Origin: Rudaea sp. 3F27F6
GTDB taxonomy: Bacteria > Pseudomonadota > Gammaproteobacteria > Xanthomonadales > Rhodanobacteraceae
DNA length: 64,000 bases
Reading direction: 5' to 3'
Assembly: GCF_005503555.1 (NCBI RefSeq)
Contig: NZ_SCNG01000006.1
Span: forward strand, 1 to 64,000
Positions 36,484-44,590 of the stretch are shown piece after piece. The notes under the pieces are model-generated. The model was not told where the DNA came from and searched no databases. It saw nothing but the letters and a program-made list of their open reading frames with translations. Position 1 is the first letter of the stretch. The number at the start of each line of letters is the position of its first letter. Made by a program: the position numbers and the translations under genes.

Positions 36484-37106
36484 CGCCGCGCCTGCGTCGG
36501 ATCGGGAAACGGGTCGCGCCATGCCGGCAGTTCGTGCAGACGCGCATACCAGCGCGTGATGTGCGCATAGTTTTGCAATGGCAATTCCGCGGCGTCGAAA
36601 CCAAGGAACATCGCGGTGTGAAAATCGGCGACGCTCAAACGGTTGCCGACGAGAAAGTCGCGCTGCGCCAGATGCGCGTCGAGCACCGGCGCGAACTGAT
36701 CGAGGAACCGCGTTGCGGTCGCGATCGCCCGCTCGTCCGCTTCGCCGAGGCGCAGCGCCGGCTTGATCAGACGCTCAAAGAAAATCGTGCCGGTATGGCG
36801 GTTGAAATGCGCCGTGCCCCAGTTGAACCAGCGCACGATATCGAGCCGCGTGCCCTCATCACGCGGCCATAACTCCGAGCCGGTTTTCGCGGCGATATGA
36901 CAGGCGACCGCAGGCACCTCCCACAGCGTCAGGTCGCCGTCGACCAGCGCCGGCACCTTGCCGTTCGGGTCGATCGCGAGATACTCCGGTGTCTTGTGCT
37001 CGCCGCGCGCGAGGTCGACGCGGACGTATTCCACCGCGGCACCCGTGTGCTTGGCGACCGCACAGGCGACGCGCGGATGCGGCGATTCGAAGTAATAGAG
37101 TTTCAC
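36480..37106 (-). CDS. Glutathione S-transferase
   Basis: 208 residues. Thioredoxin-fold N-terminal domain (about 1-80): KLYYFESPHPRVACAVAKH at the active site, DPNGKVPALVDGDLTLWE with the cis-Pro and glutathione-binding Glu/Ser region (WEVPA in place of the usual ESxAI). All-helical C-terminal domain contains FLVGNRLSVADFH (the N-capping box, S-x-x-D). Conjugates glutathione to electrophiles. Coupled by ATGA overlaps to genes on both sides. Confidence 0.92.
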   Translation of the reverse strand: MKLYYFESPHPRVACAVAKHTGAAVEYVRVDLARGEHKTPEYLAIDPNGKVPALVDGDLTLWEVPAVACHIAAKTGSELWPRDEGTRLDIVRWFNWGTAHFNRHTGTIFFERLIKPALRLGEADERAIATATRFLDQFAPVLDAHLAQRDFLVGNRLSVADFHTAMFLGFDAAELPLQNYAHITRWYARLHELPAWRDPFPDPTQARR

Positions 37107-37594
37107 CGATCATTCCTTATCGTTGTACCGTGCTGCTCAAGTTCGCCAAGCAATTCCGCGAGACGCTCGAAGCCTTGGCTCCAGCCGCCTTCGTGACCGT
37201 CGCGCGAAGCGTCGGAAGCGAAGCCTACCTGGCGGAAAATCATTTCGGTCTTGCCGCCGAGGTCGTTCAAGATCACCGTGACCAGGGTCTGCGGGCCCGG
37301 CCGGCCGTCGTCTTCATCCCAGGCGTGGGTAAAGACGAGCTTTTCGTCGCGCACGATTTCGCGGTAGATCCCGCTGAGCCACAGCTCCGCGCCGTCCGGC
37401 GTGACCATACACGCGCGCCAGGCGCCGCCGACGCGCAATTCGCCGCTGCTGTGAGTGACGCGGAACCCGTGTGGTGCGGACCAGCGCAGCAGATGCTCGG
37501 GCTCAGTCCAGGCCGCGAACACGAGACGACGCGGCGCATCGAACACGCGCGTGATCGTCAACGCGCGTGCCGAATCGGCGGATTTACTTGCCAT
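37103..37594 (-). CDS. SRPBCC-fold protein (AHSA1 family)
   Basis: 163 residues. Typical START/AHSA1 pattern: ALTITRVFDAPRRLVFAAWTEPEHLLRWSAP, then VRDEKLVFTHAWDED and GWSQGFERLAELL near the end. The fold binds hydrophobic ligands in a deep pocket; function in this family is poorly known. Its start lies inside the 3' end of the ArsR gene (11-bp overlap) and its stop overlaps GST by four bases, so expression is coupled throughout. Confidence 0.92.
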   Translation of the reverse strand: MASKSADSARALTITRVFDAPRRLVFAAWTEPEHLLRWSAPHGFRVTHSSGELRVGGAWRACMVTPDGAELWLSGIYREIVRDEKLVFTHAWDEDDGRPGPQTLVTVILNDLGGKTEMIFRQVGFASDASRDGHEGGWSQGFERLAELLGELEQHGTTIRNDR

Positions 37595-37952
37595 GCGATT
37601 TCCTCCGTTGCAGTTTGGTTTTCGTCTCGTTCTTCCGCAATTCGCTCAGATACAAGTCGAGATGGTCGAAGCGCTGCTCCCAGTAGACCCGGTACTTCTC
37701 GATCCAGTCGCTGGCTTCGCGCAGCGGCCGCGCCGCGAGCTTGCAAGGGCGCCGCTGTGCGTCGCGTCCGCGCGTGATCAAGCCGGCGCTTTCGAGCACC
37801 TTCAGATGCTTGGTCACCGCAGGCAGGGTCATCGCAAACGGTGCGGCGAGTTCGTTCACCGTCGTCTCGCCGCTGGCAAGGCGCGCGAGGATCGCGCGCC
37901 GCGTCGGATCGGCGAGTGCGGCGAATGTGCTGCTGAGTCGGTCGACGGACAT
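37584..37952 (-). CDS. ArsR-family transcriptional repressor
   Basis: 122 residues from ATG 37952 (a TTG four codons earlier is possible). Winged-helix protein: LADPTRRAILARLASGETTVNELAAPF, then MTLPAVTKHLKVLESAGLITRGRDAQRR as recognition helix and wing. The metal-binding Cys motif of ArsR/SmtB is absent, as is usual in the SRPBCC-linked branch, so the signal is probably not a metal. First gene of the operon; a perfect palindrome 19 bp upstream of its start is the likely operator. Confidence 0.93.
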   Translation of the reverse strand: MSVDRLSSTFAALADPTRRAILARLASGETTVNELAAPFAMTLPAVTKHLKVLESAGLITRGRDAQRRPCKLAARPLREASDWIEKYRVYWEQRFDHLDLYLSELRKNETKTKLQRRKSHGK

Positions 37953-37970
37953 GAAATACACCAATCAGTT

Positions 37971-37990
37971 AATTTACCAAATGGTAAATT
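37971..37990. promoter_or_regulatory. Perfect palindromic operator of the ArsR operon
   Basis: AATTTACCA-AA-TGGTAAATT: two identical 9-bp half sites with a 2-bp spacer, at 37971-37979 and 37982-37990, in an otherwise GC-rich region and directly upstream of the repressor start at 37952. Symmetry and position fit a dimeric ArsR-type repressor blocking its own promoter. The rest of 37991-38236 holds no gene. Confidence 0.8.
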
Positions 37991-38236
37991 ACAAAATCGA
38001 TTGCCGTCAACAGCAACCAGGGGTGGAAATCGGACCTCGCTCGTCCTGAGGTATCGAAGGACGAATAACGACGAGCCCGCAGCGGCGACTTCAGCGTGCG
38101 CACGAACCCTAGGGGCGAAATCTTTCCACCTTTGACAAGGATTGCGTGCACGAGGCGATAATCCCGCGCCGCGGCGCATGTCGATTTCCGTTCCGCCCGT
38201 TCGTCGTCCGGATACACCTCAACGAGAAACCGCCCC

Positions 38237-39685
38237 ATGAACGATGCAACCGCCTCCGCCACCGCGGCCGAAAAGCACAAATGGCTCGCCCTGACCGTGC
38301 TCTGCCTCGGCGTACTGGTCGACGTGCTCGATACGACCATCGTCACCGTCGCCCTGCCCTCGATCAAGAGCGATCTGCGCTTCGACGACACCTCGCTGGC
38401 CTGGGTGATCAACGCCTACATGCTGACCTTCGGCGGCTTCCTCCTGCTCGGCGGCCGTCTCGGCGATCTGTACGGACACCGCAAGTGGTTCCTGATCGGC
38501 ATCGCCGGATTCGCGTTGACTTCGTTGGCCTGCGGCCTCGCCCACTCGCAGGAAATGCTGATCGTCGCGCGCGCCGCGCAAGGCATTGCCGGCGCGGTGA
38601 TCGCCGCGGTCGCGTTGTCGCTGATCATGGATTTGTTTCCCGAGCCGGTCGAACGCGCCAAGGCGATGGGCGTATACAGTTTCGTCGCCTCGGCCGGCGG
38701 CAGCGTCGGCACGATGCTCGGCGGCGTGCTGGTGCATACGCTGAACTGGCATTGGATCTTCTTCGTCAACCTGCCGGTCGGCGCCGCGGTGATCGCGTTC
38801 TCGCTCAAGCTGCTGCCCGATACGCACAACGAAAAAGCCGACCCGCGCCTCGACGTGACCGGCGCGATCACGGTCACACTTGGTATGCTGCTCGCCGTCT
38901 ATGCCGTGATCAACGGCAACAGCGCCGGCTGGACTTCGGTGCATACGCTGGGCCTGCTCGGCGCGGCCGCGGTGCTGATCGCGATCTTCCTCGTTATCGA
39001 ATCGCGCGTCGCCCATCCGCTGATGCCGCTTGGCATGTTCCGCCTGCGCAATGTCTCGACCGCGAACGCGATCGGCGTGCTCTGGGCCGCGGCGATGTTC
39101 GCCTGGTTCTTCCTTTCCGCGCTGTATATGCAGCAGGTGCTCGGCTACGACCCGCTCCAGGTCGGCCTCGCCTTCCTGCCGGCGAATCTGATCATGGCGG
39201 CGTTCTCGCTCGGACTCTCGGCCAAGGTCGTGCTGCGCTTCGGCATTCGTTGGCCGATCGTCGCCGGCCTCGGGCTCGCCGCACTCGGCCTGCTGCTGTT
39301 CGCACGCGCGCCGGCAGACGGCAGTTTCGTCGTCGACGTGCTGCCCGGCATGCTGCTGCTCGGCCTCGGCGCGGGCATGGCGTTCAATCCGGTGCTGCTC
39401 GCGGCGATGAGCGACGTCAGTCCAAGCGATTCGGGCGTGGCGTCGGGCCTGGTCAACACGAGTTTCATGATGGGCGGCGCGCTCGGCCTCGCCGTGCTCG
39501 CGAGCCTCGCCGGCGCACAAACCGGCCGCCTGCTCGCGGAAAATGCGGACAAGCTGACCGCACTCAACGGCGGCTACCATGCCGCGTTCTTCGTCGGCGC
39601 GATCTTCGCTGCGCTGGCCGCCCTGCTCGGCGCAGTGTTCATCCGCGCCTCGATGCCGACGGGCGAACAGCCGGTGGGGCATTGA
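38237..39685 (+). CDS. DHA2-family MFS transporter (EmrB/QacA type), second copy
   Basis: 482 residues, about 14 helices. Motifs: LDTTIVTVALPSIKSDL in helix 1, GGRLGDLYGHRKWF (motif A), GGVLVHTLNWHWIFFVNLP (motif C). It lacks neighbouring membrane-fusion and outer-membrane genes, so it probably works alone in the inner membrane, moving drugs into the periplasm. It is divergent from the ArsR operon. The closest relative in the window is emrB at 23162-24703, but the two differ throughout and are not recent duplicates. Confidence 0.93.
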   Translation: MNDATASATAAEKHKWLALTVLCLGVLVDVLDTTIVTVALPSIKSDLRFDDTSLAWVINAYMLTFGGFLLLGGRLGDLYGHRKWFLIGIAGFALTSLACGLAHSQEMLIVARAAQGIAGAVIAAVALSLIMDLFPEPVERAKAMGVYSFVASAGGSVGTMLGGVLVHTLNWHWIFFVNLPVGAAVIAFSLKLLPDTHNEKADPRLDVTGAITVTLGMLLAVYAVINGNSAGWTSVHTLGLLGAAAVLIAIFLVIESRVAHPLMPLGMFRLRNVSTANAIGVLWAAAMFAWFFLSALYMQQVLGYDPLQVGLAFLPANLIMAAFSLGLSAKVVLRFGIRWPIVAGLGLAALGLLLFARAPADGSFVVDVLPGMLLLGLGAGMAFNPVLLAAMSDVSPSDSGVASGLVNTSFMMGGALGLAVLASLAGAQTGRLLAENADKLTALNGGYHAAFFVGAIFAALAALLGAVFIRASMPTGEQPVGH

Positions 39686-39799
39686 CCGATTCCGTTGCCT
39701 GCGCCTTTCGGACATCCCATTGCATCCGATGCTTTGCGTCCATGCGGGATATGCGACGGGTTCGATGAATCGAACCCTGACAAAGCACGCTTGCGCTCG

Positions 39800-39822
39800 G
39801 TCTCTGCCGCAAAGGCAGAGAC
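39800..39822. other. Perfect 9-bp hairpin
   Basis: GTCTCTGCC (39800-39808), loop GCAAA, GGCAGAGAC (39814-39822), 115 bp after the transporter stop and 58 bp before the next start. There is no T tract, so a terminator role is uncertain. Confidence 0.5.
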
Positions 39823-39880
39823 ATGGCTTCGACATCGCGTGTAAACTGGCCGCGGACAATTTCCGCGATCAGCGGCCGTG

Positions 39881-40198
39881 ATGAACGAGACAGACGCAGA
39901 AAACTACGAAGAACAATGGTGGATCGCCTCGCTCGGCGATGTGCTCGTATGGGCGCGCATGCGCGTGCTCGACTCGGGCGTCGCCGAAGTGTTCAACGCC
40001 GAAGGCGAGACGCTGCGCTACGACGACGAAGATGCGGCGCGCATGGCCCTGCTCGACGCCGAGTTCCGCTCCTTCGACGGACTCGACGACGACGATGCGA
40101 CGACGCTCGGCTTCGAACTCGATTGGATCGAGCCGCCCGAGGCGGAGAATGACGAAGAACTGCTGCCGCTGATGACCGAGAAGCAGGCCCGGCACTGA
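39881..40198 (+). CDS. Small acidic protein of unknown function
   Basis: 105 residues, very acidic (runs such as YDDEDAARM, GLDDDDATT, EAENDEEL), two Trp at the start (EEQWWIASLGDVLVWARMRV). There is no signal peptide, membrane segment or cysteine. The pattern WWIAS..DVLVWA.M.VLD.G.AEVF...GE suggests a small beta domain followed by an acidic tail. I do not recognise a family. ATG 39881 is preferred to GTG 39878. Strong coding character (codon third-position GC) supports a real gene. It stands alone between the transporter and the SDR-led cluster. Confidence 0.7.
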   Translation: MNETDAENYEEQWWIASLGDVLVWARMRVLDSGVAEVFNAEGETLRYDDEDAARMALLDAEFRSFDGLDDDDATTLGFELDWIEPPEAENDEELLPLMTEKQARH

Positions 40199-40342
40199 GC
40201 GGATCTTTTCCGCCGCGATCGACCGGGGCGTGATCGGTACTCGCTGGCGCCAACCCCTTCTTCTTCGCACTCGACCCGCATCGCGGCTAACCTTTGGACT
40301 CCGGCCTTCTGCGCCGGACAGGCAAGCACTCAGGAGCAGATC

Positions 40343-41134
40343 ATGAATCTCGACCTCGCCGGCAAGCACGCCCTCGTCTGCGGCGGCTCGCAGGGCATCG
40401 GCCGCGCGGCGGGCATCGAACTCGCCCGGCTCGGCGCCGACGTCACCCTGCTTGCGCGCTCGCGCGAACCGCTCGAAGCCGCGCTCGCCGAACTGCCCGT
40501 CGTGCATGCGACGCAACAACATGCCTATATCGCCGTCGATATGCGCGATCACGCCGCGCTGCGCGCCAAGGTCGAAGCGACGATCAATGCGCCGAAGCCC
40601 GTGCAGATCCTGATCAACAACACCGGCGGCCCGCCGGGCGGCCTCGCCGAGAACGCCAAGGTCGAGGAATTCGCGGAAGCGTTCCAGCAACATCTGATCG
40701 CCAATCAGGTCCTGCTGCAGACGGTGCTGCCCGGCATGCGCGTCTCGGGCTACGGGCGCATCGTCAACGTGATTTCGACGTCGGTCAAAGAGCCGATCCG
40801 CAATCTCGGCGTGTCGAACACGATCCGCGGTGCGGTGGCGAGCTGGTCGAAGACGCTGGCAGCGGAACTCGGCCAATACGGCATCACGGTCAACAACGTA
40901 CTGCCGGGTTACACGAAAACGCAGCGCCTCGACCAGATTCTCGGCGATCGCACGAAGGCGACCGGCAAGAGCGTGGACGATATCTCCAAGGCGATGCTCG
41001 CGAGCGTGCCGCTCGGGCGTTTCGCCGATGCCGCCGAGATCGCGAACGTGATCGCGTTTCTCGCCTCGCCGGCCGCGGCCTACGTCAACGGCATCAACGT
41101 CCCGGTCGACGGCGGACGCACGCTGTCGCTCTGA
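40343..41134 (+). CDS. SDR-like protein lacking the catalytic Tyr (BKR-like)
   Basis: 263 residues of the short-chain dehydrogenase fold. Cofactor loop GGSQGIGRAAG (14-24) is slightly unlike the classical TGxxxGIG. NNTGGPPGG and NVISTSVKEP are present, but the YxxxK pair is missing: the region reads GVSNTIRGAVASWSKTLA, with Ser/Asn where Tyr is expected and the Lys not in the usual spacing. This variant is typical of a beta-ketoacyl-reductase-like subgroup whose catalysis is unclear. Start is preceded by AGGAG. The stop overlaps the next start (TGATG), so it is coupled to the exported protein downstream. Confidence 0.87.
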   Translation: MNLDLAGKHALVCGGSQGIGRAAGIELARLGADVTLLARSREPLEAALAELPVVHATQQHAYIAVDMRDHAALRAKVEATINAPKPVQILINNTGGPPGGLAENAKVEEFAEAFQQHLIANQVLLQTVLPGMRVSGYGRIVNVISTSVKEPIRNLGVSNTIRGAVASWSKTLAAELGQYGITVNNVLPGYTKTQRLDQILGDRTKATGKSVDDISKAMLASVPLGRFADAAEIANVIAFLASPAAAYVNGINVPVDGGRTLSL

Positions 41135-42450
41135 TGCGCAGCCGAGCCGCTGCGATCGGAGTTCTCTTCGTCGCGGCCGCTCTCTGCGCCTGCGCCGGAA
41201 ACCCCAAGCCGCCGATTGCGCCGGCAGACGAAATGTCTAAGGCGACTTCGTCCGTCGGTCCCGGTGCGTTTGCCCAACTCAATGCACTGCAGCGCGAAGC
41301 GAACGCGCTGAATTCGCCGCTCGCCGCGCACGAGTTCTACCGCAAGCGTATGCAGCAGAGCGAGGACGGCCTGCGCAACCTGATCGCCCAGGTGCTCGCC
41401 GCGAACGAGTCCGAACTCGGCGACTACGAACGCGCGGTGCAGCGCTTTCCATTCGGCGCTCCGAATTTGCGCAGTTCGGCCGCGGCCATACCCGAGCGCG
41501 AGCGCTACCGTGCGGTGAATGCCGTCGACGGTATCGCCACGCTGGCGCGCGACCGGCGCATAGTCGTGATCAACGAAGCGCATCACGTCGCACAGACGCG
41601 CGTTCTGACCCTGCAACTGTTGCCGAAATTGCGCGAATTCGGCTACACGCATCTTGCCGTTGAAGGCCTCGACGAGCGCGATCGCGAACTGGCCACACGC
41701 GGCTATCCGGTGCAGACCAGCGGCACATACGTGCGTGAGCCGCTCTACGGCGAAATCGTGCGCCGCGCGCTCCAGCTCGGCTACGTCGTCGTGCCCTACG
41801 AATCCGCGCGCCCCGAAGCCGATGCGGAGTCGCGCGAGGAAGATCAAGCCCGGCACATCGTCGAGCGCGTGTTCCACCCCGCTCCCGACGCACGCTTGCT
41901 CGTGCACGCAGGCTATGCACACGCGCACAAACGCGCCGGCTATCTCGATGCCGAGCCGATGGCGCTGCGCCTCAAGCGCAAGACCGGTTTCGATCCGCTG
42001 ACCGTGGACCAGACCCTGCTGCGTCCGATCGAGCCCGCACGCGAATACCGCGACTATCGCGAGCTGTTGCAGCGCTTCGCGATCGCTCAGCCGAGCATTC
42101 TCGTCTCGCGCCGCGACGCCGAACCCTGGAGTCTGGAGCCCGGCTATTACGACGTCAGCGTGATCCTGCCGCCGCCGCAGAAATTCCTCGTCGGCCGGCC
42201 CGACTGGCTGACGCTCGGCGGGGCGCGCTCGCCGGTCGCGATCGACCTCGCCCTCAGCGCGGCGCACCTGCCCTGCGTCGTCGAAGCGCGCTATGCCGGC
42301 GAAAGCAACAAGGCCGTGCCGGCGGACCGCATCCTGGTCGAACGCAGCGACACCCAGGCCGTGCTGTTCCTCGCGCCGGGCGGCTACCGCCTGTCCGTGA
42401 CCGATGCTTCGGGCGGCGTTTTCGAGCGGCGCAATCTGCGCGTGGATTGA
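41134..42450 (+). CDS. Exported EreA/ChaN-like protein, paralogue 1
   Basis: 438 residues. The N-terminus (LFVAAALCAC, Cys20) looks like a lipoprotein signal. The central domain has VVINEAHHVAQTR (144-156), GYTHLAVEGLDE (170-181) and LLVHAGYAHAHK (255-266). The Glu-Ala-His, downstream Glu and later His-rich turn recall the erythromycin esterase/ChaN superfamily, but no close family is recognised. The C-terminal ~120 residues (PWSLEPGYYDVSVILPP; LFLAPGGYRLSVTDASG) look like a beta domain. The same layout is repeated in 43174-44589. Both bracket a carbonic anhydrase. Hydrolase activity is inference. Confidence 0.75.
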   Translation: MRSRAAAIGVLFVAAALCACAGNPKPPIAPADEMSKATSSVGPGAFAQLNALQREANALNSPLAAHEFYRKRMQQSEDGLRNLIAQVLAANESELGDYERAVQRFPFGAPNLRSSAAAIPERERYRAVNAVDGIATLARDRRIVVINEAHHVAQTRVLTLQLLPKLREFGYTHLAVEGLDERDRELATRGYPVQTSGTYVREPLYGEIVRRALQLGYVVVPYESARPEADAESREEDQARHIVERVFHPAPDARLLVHAGYAHAHKRAGYLDAEPMALRLKRKTGFDPLTVDQTLLRPIEPAREYRDYRELLQRFAIAQPSILVSRRDAEPWSLEPGYYDVSVILPPPQKFLVGRPDWLTLGGARSPVAIDLALSAAHLPCVVEARYAGESNKAVPADRILVERSDTQAVLFLAPGGYRLSVTDASGGVFERRNLRVD

Positions 42451-42485
42451 CGATTGCGCCGCGCCGGGCCTGCTATGCTTTGCGC

Positions 42486-43166
42486 ATGACCGACGCCAAA
42501 AAGTCCAGCCTCACCCATCTGCTCGAACGCAACCGCGCCTGGTCGCTCGACCTGCGCAAACGCGACCCCGACTACTTCCGCCGCCTCGCCGACCAGCAGG
42601 CGCCGAAATACCTGTGGATCGGCTGCTCCGACTCGCGCGTGCCGGCGAACCAGATCATCGACATGGCGCCCGGCGAAGTCTTCGTCCAGCGCAATGTCGC
42701 CAACGTGGTCGCACACACCGACCTCAACTGCCTGTCGACCATCCAGTTCGCGGTCGACGTGCTCAAGGTCGAGCACGTCATGGTCGTCGGCCACTACGGC
42801 TGCGGCGGCGTCAAGGCGGCGCTCGAAGGCATGCGCCTCGGCCTCGTCGACAACTGGCTGCGCCATGTCGGCGACGTCGCGCAGAAGCACGCGCGCACGC
42901 TCGACGAGATCAGTCTCGCCACCCTGCGCCACGCGCGCCTGTGCGAACTCAACGTGATCGAGCAGGTCGTCAACGTCGCCCAGACCACGGTGGTGCGGGA
43001 TGCGTGGGAACGCGGCCAGAACCTCACCGTGCACGGCTGGTGCTACAGCCTCGAAAACGGCGTGGTCAACGAACTCGGCATCGAGATCACCAGCCATGCG
43101 CAGCTCGCCGAGCAGTACGCACATGCGCTGACACGCCTGCAAGCCAACCTGCTGCGCACGGACTGA
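42486..43166 (+). CDS. can: Beta-class carbonic anhydrase
   Basis: 226 residues, cytoplasmic zinc enzyme interconverting CO2 and bicarbonate. Zinc ligands Cys47, His103 and Cys106 with the Asp49-Arg51 dyad (CSDSRVPA; GHYGCGG). QRNVANVV and WCYSLENG, preceding the C-terminus, are typical of the E. coli Can type. ATG 42486 gives the usual N-terminus. It lies 35 bp after paralogue 1 and 7 bp before paralogue 2, so it is probably transcribed with them. No signal peptide, so it works in a different compartment from its two neighbours. Confidence 0.95.
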   Translation: MTDAKKSSLTHLLERNRAWSLDLRKRDPDYFRRLADQQAPKYLWIGCSDSRVPANQIIDMAPGEVFVQRNVANVVAHTDLNCLSTIQFAVDVLKVEHVMVVGHYGCGGVKAALEGMRLGLVDNWLRHVGDVAQKHARTLDEISLATLRHARLCELNVIEQVVNVAQTTVVRDAWERGQNLTVHGWCYSLENGVVNELGIEITSHAQLAEQYAHALTRLQANLLRTD

Positions 43167-43173
43167 CACGCCG

Positions 43174-44589
43174 ATGACGACATCTCGACTTCTGCTGCTG
43201 TGCCTGCTCGCCGCCGCGCCGTTCGCCGCGTCGGCGCAGGGCGATCCGGTCAAGGAAGCGGCCAGCCGCGGCCTGCTGCGTCGCGGCCAGGAATCGCCGA
43301 AAGAGCACGAGATGTCGCCGGCCGAATGGCGGCGCCAACAACTTGCCGCCGCGGACAAGTCCGAGGAAATCATGCGCCGCGCGCAGAAGCAGCCCGGCCT
43401 GCTCGCGCAGTACATCACGATGCAGGCGGCCTACGACGCCAACGACGAGCGCGCGTTCCGCCTGATCTTCGGCCAATACCTGTCGTGGTTTCAGACCTGG
43501 ATCGGCGACTACGACGGCGCTGCACGTTCGTTCTCGATCGCGCAGCCGGCGCAGCCGGACGATGCACCGTCGCCGCTCGGCGGAGGCTGGCATCCGCGCC
43601 CCGCCGACGAGGTCATTCTCGAACTGACGAAGGACCGCAAGGCGGTGTTCTTCAACGAGGCGCATAGCGCCCCGGTCACCCGCACTCTGACCGTCGAGCT
43701 GCTTGCGCGCCTGCGCGCGCAGGGGTTCACCCACTTCGCTGCGGAAACGCTCTACGTCAAGGAAATCGCCGAACTGCGCCGGCTCGGTTATCCGACCTCG
43801 AAGGTCGGTTTCTACAGCGAAGAACCGATCTACGGCGAAATGGTGCGCGCGGCGCTCAAGCTCGGCTACACCGTCGTCGCTTACGACGCCGAGGACGCGG
43901 GCGTCGGCGATGCGCGCGAACGCGGCGGCGCGCAGGCGCTCTACGATCAGGTGTTCAAGCACGATCCGAATGCACGCCTGGTCGTCAACGCGGGCTTCGG
44001 CCACATCCAGAAATCGGGCGTCTATCTCGGCGGCTCGAGCATGGCCAAGTTCTTCAAGAAGATCAGCGGCATCGACCCGCTCGCCGTCGAGCAAACCATG
44101 CTGATCCAGCATCAGCGCGGCGACCAGAATCATCCTTACTACGGCCCGGCGATGCAGGTCCCTCATCCGGCCGAGCCGTTCGTCTACGTCGACAGCGGCA
44201 ACAAGCCGTGGACGCTCAAGCCCGAGCTCTACGACGTCAGCGTGTTCTTTCCGCCGGAGACGATGACGGAAAACCGTCCGAGCTGGCCGAGCCTCGCCGG
44301 CACGCGCCAGGCGTACTCCGTCAGCACCGATCTGTGCCGCAACCAGTTTCCGTGCCTGATCGAAGCGCGTTACGCCGACGAAGGCGAAGATGCGGTCGCC
44401 GCCGATCGCACCGTGCTCAACGTCATCGATCCGAATGCGCCGATGTCGCAGCGCCTGCTCTCCAATCACGGCTCTGCACAGAGCCGCCTGTATCTCTACC
44501 CGGGCAGCTACCGCCTCAACATGATCAACAACAGCGGCCGCGTGGTGTCGTCGCAGTCGGTCACGATCGCGCCCGAGGCGAAGAAGTAG
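43174..44589 (+). CDS. Exported EreA/ChaN-like protein, paralogue 2
   Basis: 471 residues. Sec signal peptide (LLLLCLLAAAPFAASAQ, cleavage about residue 21). Same motifs as 41134-42450 in the same order: VFFNEAHSAPVTR (158-170), GFTHFAAETLYV (184-195), EPIYGEMVRAALKLGYTVVAYD (217-238 region), LVVNAGFGHIQK (269-280), GIDPLAVEQTML, KPWTLKPELYDVSVFFPP and LYLYPGSYRLNM. It adds ~40 residues ahead of the domain. Conserved Glu, His and Asn/His make a catalytic site likely. The substrate is unknown. It ends one base from the stop of the convergent regulator. Confidence 0.75.
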   Translation: MTTSRLLLLCLLAAAPFAASAQGDPVKEAASRGLLRRGQESPKEHEMSPAEWRRQQLAAADKSEEIMRRAQKQPGLLAQYITMQAAYDANDERAFRLIFGQYLSWFQTWIGDYDGAARSFSIAQPAQPDDAPSPLGGGWHPRPADEVILELTKDRKAVFFNEAHSAPVTRTLTVELLARLRAQGFTHFAAETLYVKEIAELRRLGYPTSKVGFYSEEPIYGEMVRAALKLGYTVVAYDAEDAGVGDARERGGAQALYDQVFKHDPNARLVVNAGFGHIQKSGVYLGGSSMAKFFKKISGIDPLAVEQTMLIQHQRGDQNHPYYGPAMQVPHPAEPFVYVDSGNKPWTLKPELYDVSVFFPPETMTENRPSWPSLAGTRQAYSVSTDLCRNQFPCLIEARYADEGEDAVAADRTVLNVIDPNAPMSQRLLSNHGSAQSRLYLYPGSYRLNMINNSGRVVSSQSVTIAPEAKK

Positions 44590-44590
44590 A

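Noticed and set aside
38146-39859. Long open frames on both strands overlapping the second DHA2 transporter
   Set aside because: The transporter frame has 14 helices and MFS motifs; the others are Arg-rich shadows.
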